NCBI GenBank assembly: GCA_052145115.1
Contig: JBKQPG010000004.1
Span: 8,194-72,193 of the forward strand
Direction of reading: 5' to 3'
DNA from: CAIVVT01 sp052145115
GTDB lineage: Bacteria; Acidobacteriota; Terriglobia; Bryobacterales; Bryobacteraceae
DNA: 64,000 nucleotides
The number at the start of each line of letters is the position of its first letter. Position 1 is the first letter of the stretch. The notes beneath the pieces were generated by a model. It ran no database searches. It had not been told where the DNA came from and saw only the letters and a list, made by a program, of their open reading frames with translations. A program made the translations under genes and the position numbers. Shown one piece after another: positions 25,923 to 34,409 of the stretch.

Positions 25923-27022
25923 CGGGCTCTCTTATAGAAGGGTGTCGGCACCGTCACCGCTTCGACAAGCTGGTGCCGGATGAGGATTTCGATGGCCACT
26001 CCGGCCCGCGCACGATCCGCGGGCAGGTAACACAAACCGATGTTCTTGTTCAATGCCGGAGCCGGCCCGCCGGAGGTAACCCACCCCGCGGGCGACTCAT
26101 CCACGTAAACCTGATAGCCGTCGCGGGCGATCCCTCTCCCGCGCATTTCAAACCCGGTCAGCTTGCGTTTCACACCCTCCGATTGTTGTTTTTCCAGTGC
26201 CGCCCGGCCGGTGAATTCGCCCTTATCGAATTTGACGATCCAGGCCAGGCCGGCTTCGAGTGGCGTAATGGAAGCGTCGATCTCGTGGCCGTAGAGGGCC
26301 AGCTTGGCTTCCAGACGCAGTGTATTGCGGGCGCCCAGGCCGGCGGGCTTGATGCCGAACTCGCGGCCGGCCTCCAGAATCTCCCCCCAGCGCGCCACGC
26401 CCAGTTCCGGCGCGATGTAGATTTCGAACCCGTCCTCACCGGTGTATCCCGTGCGGGCGATGCGCGCCGGCTGGGATGAGACCTCGGCGTCGATGAACCA
26501 GTAAGACTGAATGGAAGCGAGATCGGCGCGCGTCAGTTGCTGCAGCGTCTCGAGGGCGCGCGGGCCCTGAATGGCCAGCTGGGCGTAGCGCCGGCCCGCG
26601 TTCTCCACGCTGCAGTTCCAGCGGTTCTGGGTGCGGATGTGCTCGTAATCCTTGTCCTGATTGGAGGCGTTGACGCACAGGAAGAACTCGTCGTCGGCGA
26701 CCTTGTGCACCAGGATGTCGTCCACGAAACCGCCGTGCTCATACAGCAGACCCGAATACTGCACCTGGCCGCGTTGCAGTGCGGCCGCGTTGTTAGTGGT
26801 GACTCGCTGGACCAGCGTCAGCGCCTCGGGGCCGCGAATCTCAATCTCCCCCATGTGGGAGACATCGAATAACCCCACCTCGGTCCGCACGGCGTGGTGT
26901 TCGTCCAGGATACCCGAGTACTGCACGGGCATCTCCCATCCGCCGAACTCCACCATCTTCGCTCCGGCTGCGCGATGCACCGCATTGAGCGGCGTCCTGC
27001 GCAATTCCGCACTTTCGCTCAT
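25919..27022 (-). CDS. gcvT: Aminomethyltransferase (glycine cleavage T protein)
   Basis: A 367-residue folate-dependent aminomethyltransferase, first gene of the gcvT-gcvH-gcvPA-gcvPB operon. Motifs include FGGWEMPVQYSGILDEHHAVR, the DVSHMGEIEI signature, and the C-terminal GNKNIGLCYL-like segment (ALNKNIGLCYLPADRARAG). I chose the ATG giving MSESAELRRTPLNAVH; an upstream in-frame start adds 24 unlikely residues. The enzyme releases ammonia and transfers the one-carbon unit to tetrahydrofolate. The 136 bases upstream show no tandem glycine-riboswitch pattern that I can recognise. Confidence 0.96.
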   Translation of the reverse strand: MSESAELRRTPLNAVHRAAGAKMVEFGGWEMPVQYSGILDEHHAVRTEVGLFDVSHMGEIEIRGPEALTLVQRVTTNNAAALQRGQVQYSGLLYEHGGFVDDILVHKVADDEFFLCVNASNQDKDYEHIRTQNRWNCSVENAGRRYAQLAIQGPRALETLQQLTRADLASIQSYWFIDAEVSSQPARIARTGYTGEDGFEIYIAPELGVARWGEILEAGREFGIKPAGLGARNTLRLEAKLALYGHEIDASITPLEAGLAWIVKFDKGEFTGRAALEKQQSEGVKRKLTGFEMRGRGIARDGYQVYVDESPAGWVTSGGPAPALNKNIGLCYLPADRARAGVAIEILIRHQLVEAVTVPTPFYKRAR

Positions 27023-27158
27023 GCCACCGCTCAATCTAACACAGCGCCGGGCGTCTCTCCCGGCGGTTCGATCCAAATCGAGACGCGCAGCCATTCCGGG
27101 GCGTGAATCCGTGGCCGCGCCGGACCCCGGCGGGAACCGCGCGCGTAAACGACTAAAG

Positions 27159-28043
27159 CTAATTCAGTGGGTGCTCAACGCTCTCGGCGGAGAGCATCGC
27201 GTCGCCGTGCGGCCGCAGGCGATGACCGGGCCACTCCAAACGCATGTCCTGGCAGATTTCGTCCAGCATGGCCAGGCTGGCCTGGCGCTGTTCGGCGGCG
27301 AAGGCCGTCAGCAGCAGGTTGTCGCACAAAGTATTGATCAGGCGCGGGATGCCCTGGCTGCGCAGGTGGATTTCGCGGATCAGTTCGTCGGGGAAAACGG
27401 TCTGATGCGGCATGCCCGCCTTTTCCAGGCGGTAGTTCATGTACTCGGCCGTCTCCGCAACCTGGAAGGGCCGCAGCATACAACGCAGCACGATGCGTTG
27501 CTTCAGTTGGCGCAGATTCGGCTGATCGAGCTTGCGGTCCAATTCGGGCTGGCCGGCCAGGATGATCTGCAGCAGCTTGCCCAAGCGCGGGTTTTCGAGG
27601 TTGCCGAGCAGGCGGATCTCCTCCAGCACGTCGGTGTCGAGGTTGTGCGCTTCGTCGACGATCAAAACCGTCGTGCGCCCTTCCTGGGCCTGCTGAACGA
27701 GCAACGCGTTTAAGGCGAACAGCACCTCCGTCTTCGACTTGGCCGAGCAGCGCAGATCCAGATCATAGGCGATCATCTCGAAAAACTGCTCGACGTTAAT
27801 GCGCGAATTGAAGATGAAGGCGAACTCCACGTATTGCGCCTCGAGATAGTCCCGCAGACATTCGAGCATCGTGGTCTTCCCCGTCCCGACCTCGCCGGTG
27901 AGGACGACAAACCCCTTGCGGCTATGCACGCCGTAAATGAGATTCGCCAGCGCCTCTTCGTGCTGCGGGCTGCGATAGAGGAAGGCCGGGTCGGGGCTCA
28001 GATTGAAAGGGTTTTCCCGAAATCCAAAATACGCGTTATACAT
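27159..28043 (-). CDS. ExeA/TadA-associated type AAA ATPase
   Basis: A 294-residue AAA+ ATPase of the ExeA/general-secretion type. It begins MYNAYFGFRENPFNLSPDP, the hallmark of the family (Y-x-x-x-GF-x-x-x-PF-x-x-x-PDP), then Walker A GEVGTGKTT, Walker B TTVLIVDEAHN, and the sensor region GNLENPRLGKLLQIILAGQP. It stops before the peptidoglycan-binding or TPR extensions found in longer relatives. Such ATPases occur with type II secretion, exopolysaccharide export and transposition systems (the related MuB/TniB group). It lies 142 bp downstream of csm5 on the same strand, but nothing ties it functionally to the CRISPR genes. Confidence 0.88.
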   Translation of the reverse strand: MYNAYFGFRENPFNLSPDPAFLYRSPQHEEALANLIYGVHSRKGFVVLTGEVGTGKTTMLECLRDYLEAQYVEFAFIFNSRINVEQFFEMIAYDLDLRCSAKSKTEVLFALNALLVQQAQEGRTTVLIVDEAHNLDTDVLEEIRLLGNLENPRLGKLLQIILAGQPELDRKLDQPNLRQLKQRIVLRCMLRPFQVAETAEYMNYRLEKAGMPHQTVFPDELIREIHLRSQGIPRLINTLCDNLLLTAFAAEQRQASLAMLDEICQDMRLEWPGHRLRPHGDAMLSAESVEHPLN

Positions 28044-28185
28044 CGCAACTGGGCCGCACCCCTCTGCGCGGCCTGAATCGCCTCCATCTGAAGTTGAATT
28101 CTAGCACGATGACGGATCGGAAACTGCGGCGGAAAGTCCTGTACCGTTTTAGTACTTTCGGCGCCCAAAGCCGCCCCGCAAGAGA

Positions 28186-29388
28186 TTAGAGCAATTCGAG
28201 TTCCACCCAGCCGGGCATGGAAACCGGGCGGTTGTTGCGAATGATCAGCCGCCGCGTCTTGGGGAACGGAAGGCCGGTCCGCAGCGCCTGTTCGTAACCC
28301 GGGAAGCGCCCCAGGCCGTCGCGCAGGCTCTGCTCGGCGGCGGCGGTCCAAACGGACTTGGCCAGTAATCCGGTGCCCCAGCCGATGCAGGTCAGCAACC
28401 GGCCCGCCGCCTGCGCCTCCGCCACGCGCTTGATCAGCGCGTCGCACAAGGCGACGATCTGCGCCAGGCCTGCCGTCTCGGCGAATTTGCGATGCGCGTT
28501 CAATAGCAGAGTCGCGGCCCGGTTGGCCGCGCGCACCAGATCGGCGGCGTCGACCGGGCTTCCCCAGCGCAGCGCCCGGCTGGCTTCCGGCTGCCGAAAC
28601 AGGAGCGGGAAGCGGCTGTCACCCTCGAACACCGTGCCAGGAACCGCCATTTCGGCGAACAATGGCGCGGAATCCGGGGCGCGGTTGAAGGCCACCGAAC
28701 CGCGCGTCGCCTTCCAGCCCGCTTCGAGCTTGCCGCCACGCTCCACTAATGTCGCCGTCCGAAGCAGATAGACCTTTGTTGCCGAGGTGGTTACAGGGCG
28801 TGAGTCGGATATCCGGACGGGCCGCGTCCGGCTCGCGCCGGCGGCGCCGAGAATGGCGATTTCCAGGTTCCCCGCCGCGCGCCGGGGAGTCTCGGAATTG
28901 AGGCCCTCCACGGCCGCCTTGATTTGCCCCTCGGAGACGCGGTCGACCAGCATGGCGAGCCGCATGGCGCCCTTCAAAACGCTGCCCGGCAAATACAATC
29001 CATTCAGGTTCGAAGCGAAGGTCGGAATGGAACACAGTTCGGCCGGGGCGCGGTCGTAAACCTCGGCGCTCAACGGGTCGTCAAACGCGATGCGGCGCAG
29101 CGCGTAATTCTGCGCGTAGCCGCCCCAGGAGGCGAAATCCAGCTTCTCCGACTTGCGCAACTGGCCCAGGTAACTCTCAATCCGGGGGCCTCGCGCCAGC
29201 AGGCGGAAGATGCGTTTCTGATTGAGGACGTTGACCTGGTCCTTCCACACCATGTAGTCGATCGGCGACAGCTTCTGGCCGTCGCCGGCCAGCGTGGGCG
29301 TCAGGACCGTCAGGCGATAATGCGTGGGCGGAGCAACCGGGCCGGCCTCGACCGGCGCCTGGTCTTCCTGCAGGAGTTCATCCGTCAT
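28186..29388 (-). CDS. csm5: Type III-A CRISPR RAMP protein Csm5
   Basis: A 400-residue RAMP-superfamily subunit that caps the crRNA 3' side of the Csm complex. Features: an N-terminal strand (HYRLTVLTPTLAGDG), the RAMP signature YLPGSVLKGAMR at about 132-143, and a C-terminal Gly-rich loop (CIGWGTGLLAKS) typical of Csm5. The ATG overlaps the csm4 stop by 4 bases, the tightest kind of operon linkage. A much longer frame continues upstream but overlaps csm4 in another frame and is spurious. It is the last gene of the operon. The length is in the usual range. Confidence 0.88.
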   Translation of the reverse strand: MTDELLQEDQAPVEAGPVAPPTHYRLTVLTPTLAGDGQKLSPIDYMVWKDQVNVLNQKRIFRLLARGPRIESYLGQLRKSEKLDFASWGGYAQNYALRRIAFDDPLSAEVYDRAPAELCSIPTFASNLNGLYLPGSVLKGAMRLAMLVDRVSEGQIKAAVEGLNSETPRRAAGNLEIAILGAAGASRTRPVRISDSRPVTTSATKVYLLRTATLVERGGKLEAGWKATRGSVAFNRAPDSAPLFAEMAVPGTVFEGDSRFPLLFRQPEASRALRWGSPVDAADLVRAANRAATLLLNAHRKFAETAGLAQIVALCDALIKRVAEAQAAGRLLTCIGWGTGLLAKSVWTAAAEQSLRDGLGRFPGYEQALRTGLPFPKTRRLIIRNNRPVSMPGWVELELL

Positions 29389-30428
29389 GCGACGTTCCCT
29401 CCAGGCAGTTCCAGGGCCACGGCAAAGCCGGCGCGCCAGAATGGGTGCGGCGCACCCTCGGGCGCAACGTCCCGGATGGAGCCGGTCAGGGCGCCCCGGG
29501 CCACCAGCCGCGAGCCTTCCGCCACCAGGCGCGTCGTCTTTTTGATCTGCCCGGGCAGCGCCGGCGACGCCGTTCGCCCGTTGCGCTCGATCAACGCGTA
29601 ATTCCCGCCGCCCCATTCCACTTCGTCGCCCGGTCCCGGCGAGAACAACGATAGCAGCCACCATGAGCGGCTGGCCGCGGCCGGGCCGGAGGGCGCCGCA
29701 GATTGGATGCCCGGCAACAGCAGTTCCTGCAGCACGCCGGCCTGGAAATCGGGCGTGCGCGAGCGGCCGAAGCCGCGGCTGCGCAACCCGCCCAGCCCCG
29801 AATCGGCCAGCAGCCGGAAGGCGGATTCGAGCTTGGGAGCCCAGATCGCATAGGCCGTCGCCGTGGCGAACTCGGCCGCACACCACAATCCCGCGCCCGG
29901 CGCAAATTGCAGACACGTCGCGGTCCACGGCCGCACCACCCCCGCGGTGACGCGATCGACGGCCGCCGCGGATCGCCGCATCCGGCGGAAAGGCCCGCTC
30001 GGAGAGCGCCCGGCCGGAAGCAGGCAGCCGCTGTGCGCGTCCACGCTCCACGCCTCCTCATCCAGCGTCTCGCCCCGCAGCAGCGCGCCGATCACGCTCA
30101 GCGGAACCAGATTGGCGCCCTTCCAGCGCAGCTTGGCCGGACCCCCCGGCGTCTCCGGCGGCGGCCATAGCCCCAGCGGAGGAGGAGCGAACAGCACCCC
30201 CCGCTGCCACGGGAAGCAGGAGCTGAAACGGACCGCCGGCGCGGCATACGGGTTGGCCGTCGCATTCAGCCACTCCTCCAGCCAGCCGAGCTGTTGGAAA
30301 GCCAGGCACACGGCCGAAAACAGCGCGTCGCTGTGCAGCACGGCGGCGCTCTGTTCCATGGCTCCATGGTCTGGCCCGATGCGCCACGGCGTGATGGGCC
30401 GAAGACGGATGAGGAGGGCGGGATGCAT
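29385..30428 (-). CDS. csm4: Type III-A CRISPR RAMP protein Csm4
   Basis: A 347-residue RAMP protein that holds the 5' handle of the crRNA and contacts Cas10. The N-terminal pattern LIRLRPITPWRIG and LHSDALFSAVCLAF is typical of Csm4, and the Gly-rich loop is clear (DSGLGGLRSRGFGRSRTP). The ATG lies 16 bases after the csm3 stop and the gene overlaps csm5 by 4 bases. The region is very GC-rich, like the csm3 and csm5 neighbours, and unlike the island upstream of cas10. Confidence 0.9.
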   Translation of the reverse strand: MHPALLIRLRPITPWRIGPDHGAMEQSAAVLHSDALFSAVCLAFQQLGWLEEWLNATANPYAAPAVRFSSCFPWQRGVLFAPPPLGLWPPPETPGGPAKLRWKGANLVPLSVIGALLRGETLDEEAWSVDAHSGCLLPAGRSPSGPFRRMRRSAAAVDRVTAGVVRPWTATCLQFAPGAGLWCAAEFATATAYAIWAPKLESAFRLLADSGLGGLRSRGFGRSRTPDFQAGVLQELLLPGIQSAAPSGPAAASRSWWLLSLFSPGPGDEVEWGGGNYALIERNGRTASPALPGQIKKTTRLVAEGSRLVARGALTGSIRDVAPEGAPHPFWRAGFAVALELPGGNVA

Positions 30429-30444
30429 GCGTCTCCGATCCGGA

Positions 30445-31278
30445 CTAACTCAACTTCTGGGCGAAATCCGCCGCCACGATGCCGGCCTGCAGCGCGGCCG
30501 TGTCGGCCGCTTCCAGAACCGTCGTCTCGGGCGCGCCCGCCGCATAGTAACCGCGGGATCGCCACACCGCCCTCCACGCCGAGAACTTGACCCGGCCGGA
30601 ACCGCGGGAGCCGCCTCCGCCCAGCGCGTCGTCTTCCAGCAGCCGCAACCCTTCGGCCAGTTTGGCGACCAGCTCACGGTCCTCGGCACAAAGCACGTCC
30701 AGTACCAGCCGGACGCGGAATTTCGCCCCCGCCGGCACGCGCTCGAGAGTCCGCGCGCTGGACTGGCAGGTCAGGCGGTCGATCGCGTTCTCGCTCTTCA
30801 CCTCGGTCAATTCGTCGTCCAGATTCTCCCGCATCGATTCCGTGATGCTGTCGATTTCAAGCATCGCGTCATAGACGGTGAGCCGCGCCGGCGTAGCCGT
30901 CATCGTCTCCATCGCCTCACCGCTGGCGCGCTCAACGCGGCCCGGATTGCGGCCGAACAGCAGGCCGATTTCGTCGCCCGGCTCGTCGCTTTGGTGGATC
31001 CGAACCTCCTGGCCGCGGCGCCGCGACAGGTAAATCAAATCGGCGGCGGCGATCAGGCCGGCGCTCTGCTCCAGCAGCGAGCGCAGCTTGCCGCGCAGTG
31101 ATGAGCCGGGGACGTACGGGCGTCCGAAAGCGTCCTTAACCACCGGGTTGTCGGCGCCGCCCAGGTCCAGCGATCCCTTGCCGGCGCCGATGTGCAGCCC
31201 GGTCTCGCAAATCATCTCGCCGTCCAGCAGTAGCTTGCCGATCAGTCCGAGGCGCGTTTCGGCGGTGTGCGAACTCAT
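30445..31278 (-). CDS. csm3: Type III-A CRISPR RAMP nuclease subunit Csm3
   Basis: A 277-residue backbone subunit that cleaves target RNA at 6-nt intervals. The segment GLHIGAGKGSLDLGGADNPV holds the Asp (D43) that aligns with the catalytic Asp33 of the streptococcal protein, so RNA cleavage is likely intact. The RAMP motif RPYVPGSSLRGKLR (53-66) and C-terminal GGGGSRGSGRVKF loop are present. I chose the ATG with AGGAGAG 8 bases upstream instead of an in-frame GTG 24 bases earlier. It lies 42 bases after csm2 and 16 bases before csm4. Confidence 0.95.
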   Translation of the reverse strand: MSSHTAETRLGLIGKLLLDGEMICETGLHIGAGKGSLDLGGADNPVVKDAFGRPYVPGSSLRGKLRSLLEQSAGLIAAADLIYLSRRRGQEVRIHQSDEPGDEIGLLFGRNPGRVERASGEAMETMTATPARLTVYDAMLEIDSITESMRENLDDELTEVKSENAIDRLTCQSSARTLERVPAGAKFRVRLVLDVLCAEDRELVAKLAEGLRLLEDDALGGGGSRGSGRVKFSAWRAVWRSRGYYAAGAPETTVLEAADTAALQAGIVAADFAQKLS

Positions 31279-31320
31279 GCGATTCTCTCCTGGCGAACTC
31301 ACTAATGACGTTGACGCCGT

Positions 31321-32151
31321 CTACTCGTTGTAGGCGACGATCGCTTCAAACAGGTCGCGGAAGCGCTCGTAACAGCGCGCGTCGTTGCGCCGCGTGACCT
31401 GCAGCAGAAGCTTTTCGAGTACATCGAGGCTGCGCAGTTGATGCCGCGCAATCGTATAAGCCAGCCGCGCCCGCAGCATCACGAAATGGTGCTGGCGCTC
31501 GCTCTCCGACGCCCGGCAGCCTCTCCGGATGGCACTGTACATGCGGCGCAACTGGCTGCGCGTGCCCGAATCCATGTCGCGCATCCGCGCCACGACGGCG
31601 TGCGCCTGGTTGTCCAGGTACAGGCTGTCGCTCACCAGTTTGTCGATATCGATTTCGGCCGCAAAATCGGGCCGCGGACCGCCCCGATCAGGCCGCCCGC
31701 CGCGCTCCGGACCTCGCTCCGGACCGCGCTCCGATCCCCTCTCCGGCCCGCGATGCTCACGCGCCGCCCCTTCGCGCGGCGCGCCCTCGCGCGGCTGGCC
31801 TTCGCGCGCGCCGCCACGCGGCGGGGGGCCGGAGCGCCGTTCCTGGCGCGGCCGCGCTTCACGGTTTTCTTGAGGACGGCCTTCCTGCGGCCGGCTTTCG
31901 GGCTTGCCCTCGGGGCGGGGCCGGGCTTCGGCTGGCGGCTTGGTCTCCACCTTAGGCGCAGCTTGTGGCGCGGGCGCGGCTTCCATTACAGGCGCGTCTT
32001 CTGCCGCCGCAGCGCCTGTAGGTGCCGGGGCGGCTTCTGCCGCGGGCGTGGCTTCTGCCGCGGGCGTTGCTGGCGGCGGAGGGGTCGCCTCGGCCGCGGG
32101 TTGAGGCTCGATCTGGGCCTGCTGGTTGTCTGGTTCTTCCATTTCGCTCAT
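31321..32151 (-). CDS. csm2: Type III-A CRISPR Csm2 with long disordered N-terminal extension
   Basis: A 276-residue protein whose last ~113 residues (163-276) match the small alpha-helical Csm2 subunit: an acidic helix, then SGTRSQLRRMYSAIRR and a final helical bundle with RARLAYTIARH. Csm2 is normally about 120-150 residues. Here residues 1-75 are Ala/Pro/Glu-rich with AAEATP repeats and residues 76-162 are Arg/Gly/Pro/Glu-rich with RGPERG-type and PREGA-type repeats. The extension is in frame, uses GC-rich codons like its neighbours and begins at an ATG that overlaps the cas10 stop by 4 bases, so it is part of the gene as written. Csm2 forms the inner filament over the RNA target; the tail could bind RNA or cluster complexes, which is inference. 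Confidence 0.85.
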   Translation of the reverse strand: MSEMEEPDNQQAQIEPQPAAEATPPPPATPAAEATPAAEAAPAPTGAAAAEDAPVMEAAPAPQAAPKVETKPPAEARPRPEGKPESRPQEGRPQENREARPRQERRSGPPPRGGAREGQPREGAPREGAAREHRGPERGSERGPERGPERGGRPDRGGPRPDFAAEIDIDKLVSDSLYLDNQAHAVVARMRDMDSGTRSQLRRMYSAIRRGCRASESERQHHFVMLRARLAYTIARHQLRSLDVLEKLLLQVTRRNDARCYERFRDLFEAIVAYNE

Positions 32152-33635
32152 CGTGTTTGGCCCTCTTGTGCCAGGCGGGCCCAGTCCAGCGCGACGCGCC
32201 CGGAAGGCTTCAGCTTGACGGCAGCCTGGCGCCGGTTGAGAAACTCCTCGAGAAGGCTCTTGCGAGCCTTCTGAAAATCGCGGCTGCGGGCCGGCACGTC
32301 CAGCACGCGGCTCAGGCGGCGATAGAAGCGCCACGGCCGGTCCTGCGTCTCGACGGCCCGGCGGCCGGCGCGCGCCGGCAGGACCCGGTCGGTCTCGCGG
32401 TAAAACCCCGCCAGATCGCCCAATAACTGGGGCGGGCAGCCAAAATCGTCAATCAGCCGCACCAGCGTCTTCTGCAGCTCCGCGGCCGCTCCGAACTGCT
32501 TCCAATCCAGCGTCCGCCCGAACAGGCAGATCGAGTCCCGCCCCTCGCTCTTGGCAATCTCCAGCAGCCGCCCGGCCTCGCCGTAAACGTCCGCCAGCGA
32601 CGATTCCAACGCCGGTGCCAGCGCCAGCGCCATCGACAGCGTCTTGCCCTCCGGTCCCGGAAACTCCCGCAGGATCTCCTCCACGCCCACCGTGAAGATG
32701 CGGTGCATCTCGCTGGCAAAGGCGATCAGCGCGTCCCAGCATCCGAAAACCGCGAAGTCGTCGCCGCCGGTATAAAGGACGGTAACCTTGCGCCAGAACT
32801 CCGGCTGCGTGGCCAGGGCCTGCGCTTCGCCCGCGAAAAGCTGCTTCAGCAGCACCGAAATCTGTATATGTTCTTCGACCGAAGCGGCCTTTTTCAGGCG
32901 CTCCGTCAAACCATCGACGTCCCCCCGCAGCACGCCCCACGCCGCGGCGCCCGCACTGCGCCCGGCGAGCTCAGTAGGCAATGCCGGCGCGTGGTCCGTA
33001 TCGTTCGGGGCCGTGTGAGTGGCCACCGGGAGCGGCAGGTCGGCCGGCGCGAGCATGCCCTGCGCCCCGGCGTCCCACTGCACCGCCGCCGAGTCGGGAA
33101 GGCGATGCCACAGCGAAGCGTAGAAGGCATCGGCTTCGGCCGTCTGTGCAACGAAAGGATCGAACACCCCCGCCTGCTCCAGCGCCGCAGTGCCGCGCCA
33201 GCGGGTCATGGCCTCGTCCAGACGCTTGCGCACGTCGCTCCACGCGCCCAGGTTCTCGGTCACCGCCCAGGCCAGTCGCATCCGCCCGCTGGTGAACAGC
33301 GCCAGTTGCCGCGTCACGTCAATCAGGAACTCGTGGGCTGCCGGCCGGTGCTCCGCCGCCAGCACCGCCAGGAACTGCCCGCCGCCGCTGGTGCCCAGCA
33401 ACTCGGGCGAGAGGCCCAGGCGCGCCAGCAGCGCCCGCGGCACTGCCTCGGCCAATAAAGACGCGTACAGGCAGCGGCCCGCGAAGACCGCCGGGTCGGA
33501 CCCCGAGTCCTCGAGAAAGGCTTCAATGCCTAACAGTTTGCCCTGTAGGAAGATCTGCACACCGGCCACCTGAAGCGCGAGCCAACTCCCTAATCTAACA
33601 CTACCGCCGGCGGTGCGTAGGAGGGACGCGTGCAA
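32148..33635 (-). CDS. cas10: Cas10/Csm1 of type III-A lacking the HD domain
   Basis: Large subunit of the Csm complex. The second palm domain has GVLRGDVDGL (about 235-243) and the cyclase motif GGDD at about 290-293 (VLYTGGDDFAVFG), so cyclic oligoadenylate synthesis from ATP is predicted. The first palm starts almost at once (LALQVAGVQIFLQGKL, from residue 20). Cas10 usually has 250-300 residues before that point carrying the HD DNase; here they are missing. The Cys-based zinc element normally between the palms is also absent (no CxxC). The length is 495 at most, versus about 750 usually. The start is uncertain: TTG at 33635 gives all 495 residues, and GTG codons at 33569 or 33560 would clip the first strand. 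It begins 63 bases from the island gene upstream. Confidence 0.9.
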   Translation of the reverse strand: MHASLLRTAGGSVRLGSWLALQVAGVQIFLQGKLLGIEAFLEDSGSDPAVFAGRCLYASLLAEAVPRALLARLGLSPELLGTSGGGQFLAVLAAEHRPAAHEFLIDVTRQLALFTSGRMRLAWAVTENLGAWSDVRKRLDEAMTRWRGTAALEQAGVFDPFVAQTAEADAFYASLWHRLPDSAAVQWDAGAQGMLAPADLPLPVATHTAPNDTDHAPALPTELAGRSAGAAAWGVLRGDVDGLTERLKKAASVEEHIQISVLLKQLFAGEAQALATQPEFWRKVTVLYTGGDDFAVFGCWDALIAFASEMHRIFTVGVEEILREFPGPEGKTLSMALALAPALESSLADVYGEAGRLLEIAKSEGRDSICLFGRTLDWKQFGAAAELQKTLVRLIDDFGCPPQLLGDLAGFYRETDRVLPARAGRRAVETQDRPWRFYRRLSRVLDVPARSRDFQKARKSLLEEFLNRRQAAVKLKPSGRVALDWARLAQEGQTR

Positions 33636-33698
33636 GCCAGCCGTCCTGCGACGCGCGCCCGCTGGCCCCGTGTCGGCGCGGAAGGTGACGTGAACCGG

Positions 33699-34244
33699 TC
33701 AGCCCGTTCGATCGCGCTTGTTTCGATCCGCGAGTTGTTTGAGGGAGTCCGGTGTGGACTCGCGGACAAGCCTCCGCCAAGCCTGCAAGCACTCTACGGC
33801 CAACTCGTACGCATCCACACGACCGCGCGCCGTCTTCAGCGAGTACCGTCGAGACGTAACAGCCGGCTCCGTAGTGTGGTCGATCCGTGTGTGCTCACCA
33901 AGAAACTCCGGAGAGGAGCCACTACGAGGCGCACGCCTGAGCCTAAAGTGCTTGTTGCCATTACACAGGTCGGCACAAATGCAGAGCGCCTCTGTCTCGT
34001 TGATGAACTGCTCGACCGCAGCGCTCTTTAGCTTTTTGGGGACATCCTCCTGCCACTTCGGATCGCGCTTCAGCCAATCCTTCACGTGATAGCAGTTCAG
34101 ATAGAACGCCAGCACATAGTCCAGCGGGTCGTCCCAAGTCCCTAGCGGCCTGTACTCCCCACCGCAAATCGCCCCCAAGCGGTCCAGCCACCGCTGCGTT
34201 CTGCAGAGCTGAAAGGTTGCTTTGTCGCCGAAACCCAAAGACAT
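33699..34244 (-). CDS. Hypothetical protein at island edge (181 aa)
   Basis: A 181-residue soluble protein beginning MSLGFGDKATFQLCRTQRW. Its central motif, LNCYHVKDWLKRDPK followed by ALCICADLCNGNKHFRL, resembles a family of small helical proteins of unknown function found scattered in bacterial accessory regions, often near restriction or defence genes; that is recall. The base composition is visibly less GC-rich than the csm genes. It reads towards cas10 on the same strand with 63 bases between, so transcription from its promoter might run into cas10. It has no HD motif and is not the missing Cas10 domain. It is divergent from the methyltransferase-endonuclease gene (165 bp gap). Confidence 0.65.
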   Translation of the reverse strand: MSLGFGDKATFQLCRTQRWLDRLGAICGGEYRPLGTWDDPLDYVLAFYLNCYHVKDWLKRDPKWQEDVPKKLKSAAVEQFINETEALCICADLCNGNKHFRLRRAPRSGSSPEFLGEHTRIDHTTEPAVTSRRYSLKTARGRVDAYELAVECLQAWRRLVRESTPDSLKQLADRNKRDRTG

Positions 34245-34409
34245 AACCTATATGTACCTCCGATCCGCAAGCGCTCTCGCGCGCCAAACTTCGCGTGCCC
34301 CAAGGGCCATGCTCACAAGAAGCTCTCCCACCGCCCCGGGCTGGGCCAACCTGAGGTCTTGTGCAAACCCGCCGTCTCTGGAAGACTGAATGTGCTGGCT
34401 TTGGCCACG

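Noticed and set aside
27023..27158. Glycine riboswitch before gcvT
   Set aside because: No tandem aptamer-like pattern is recognisable in the 136 available bases.
28186..30051. 621-codon frame as an oversized Csm5
   Set aside because: Its first 221 codons lie inside csm4 in another frame; the ATG at 29388 overlapping the csm4 stop is the natural start.
33699..34244. Gene upstream of cas10 as a detached HD domain
   Set aside because: It has no His-Asp motif or HD-type helix pattern and its composition matches the restriction island.
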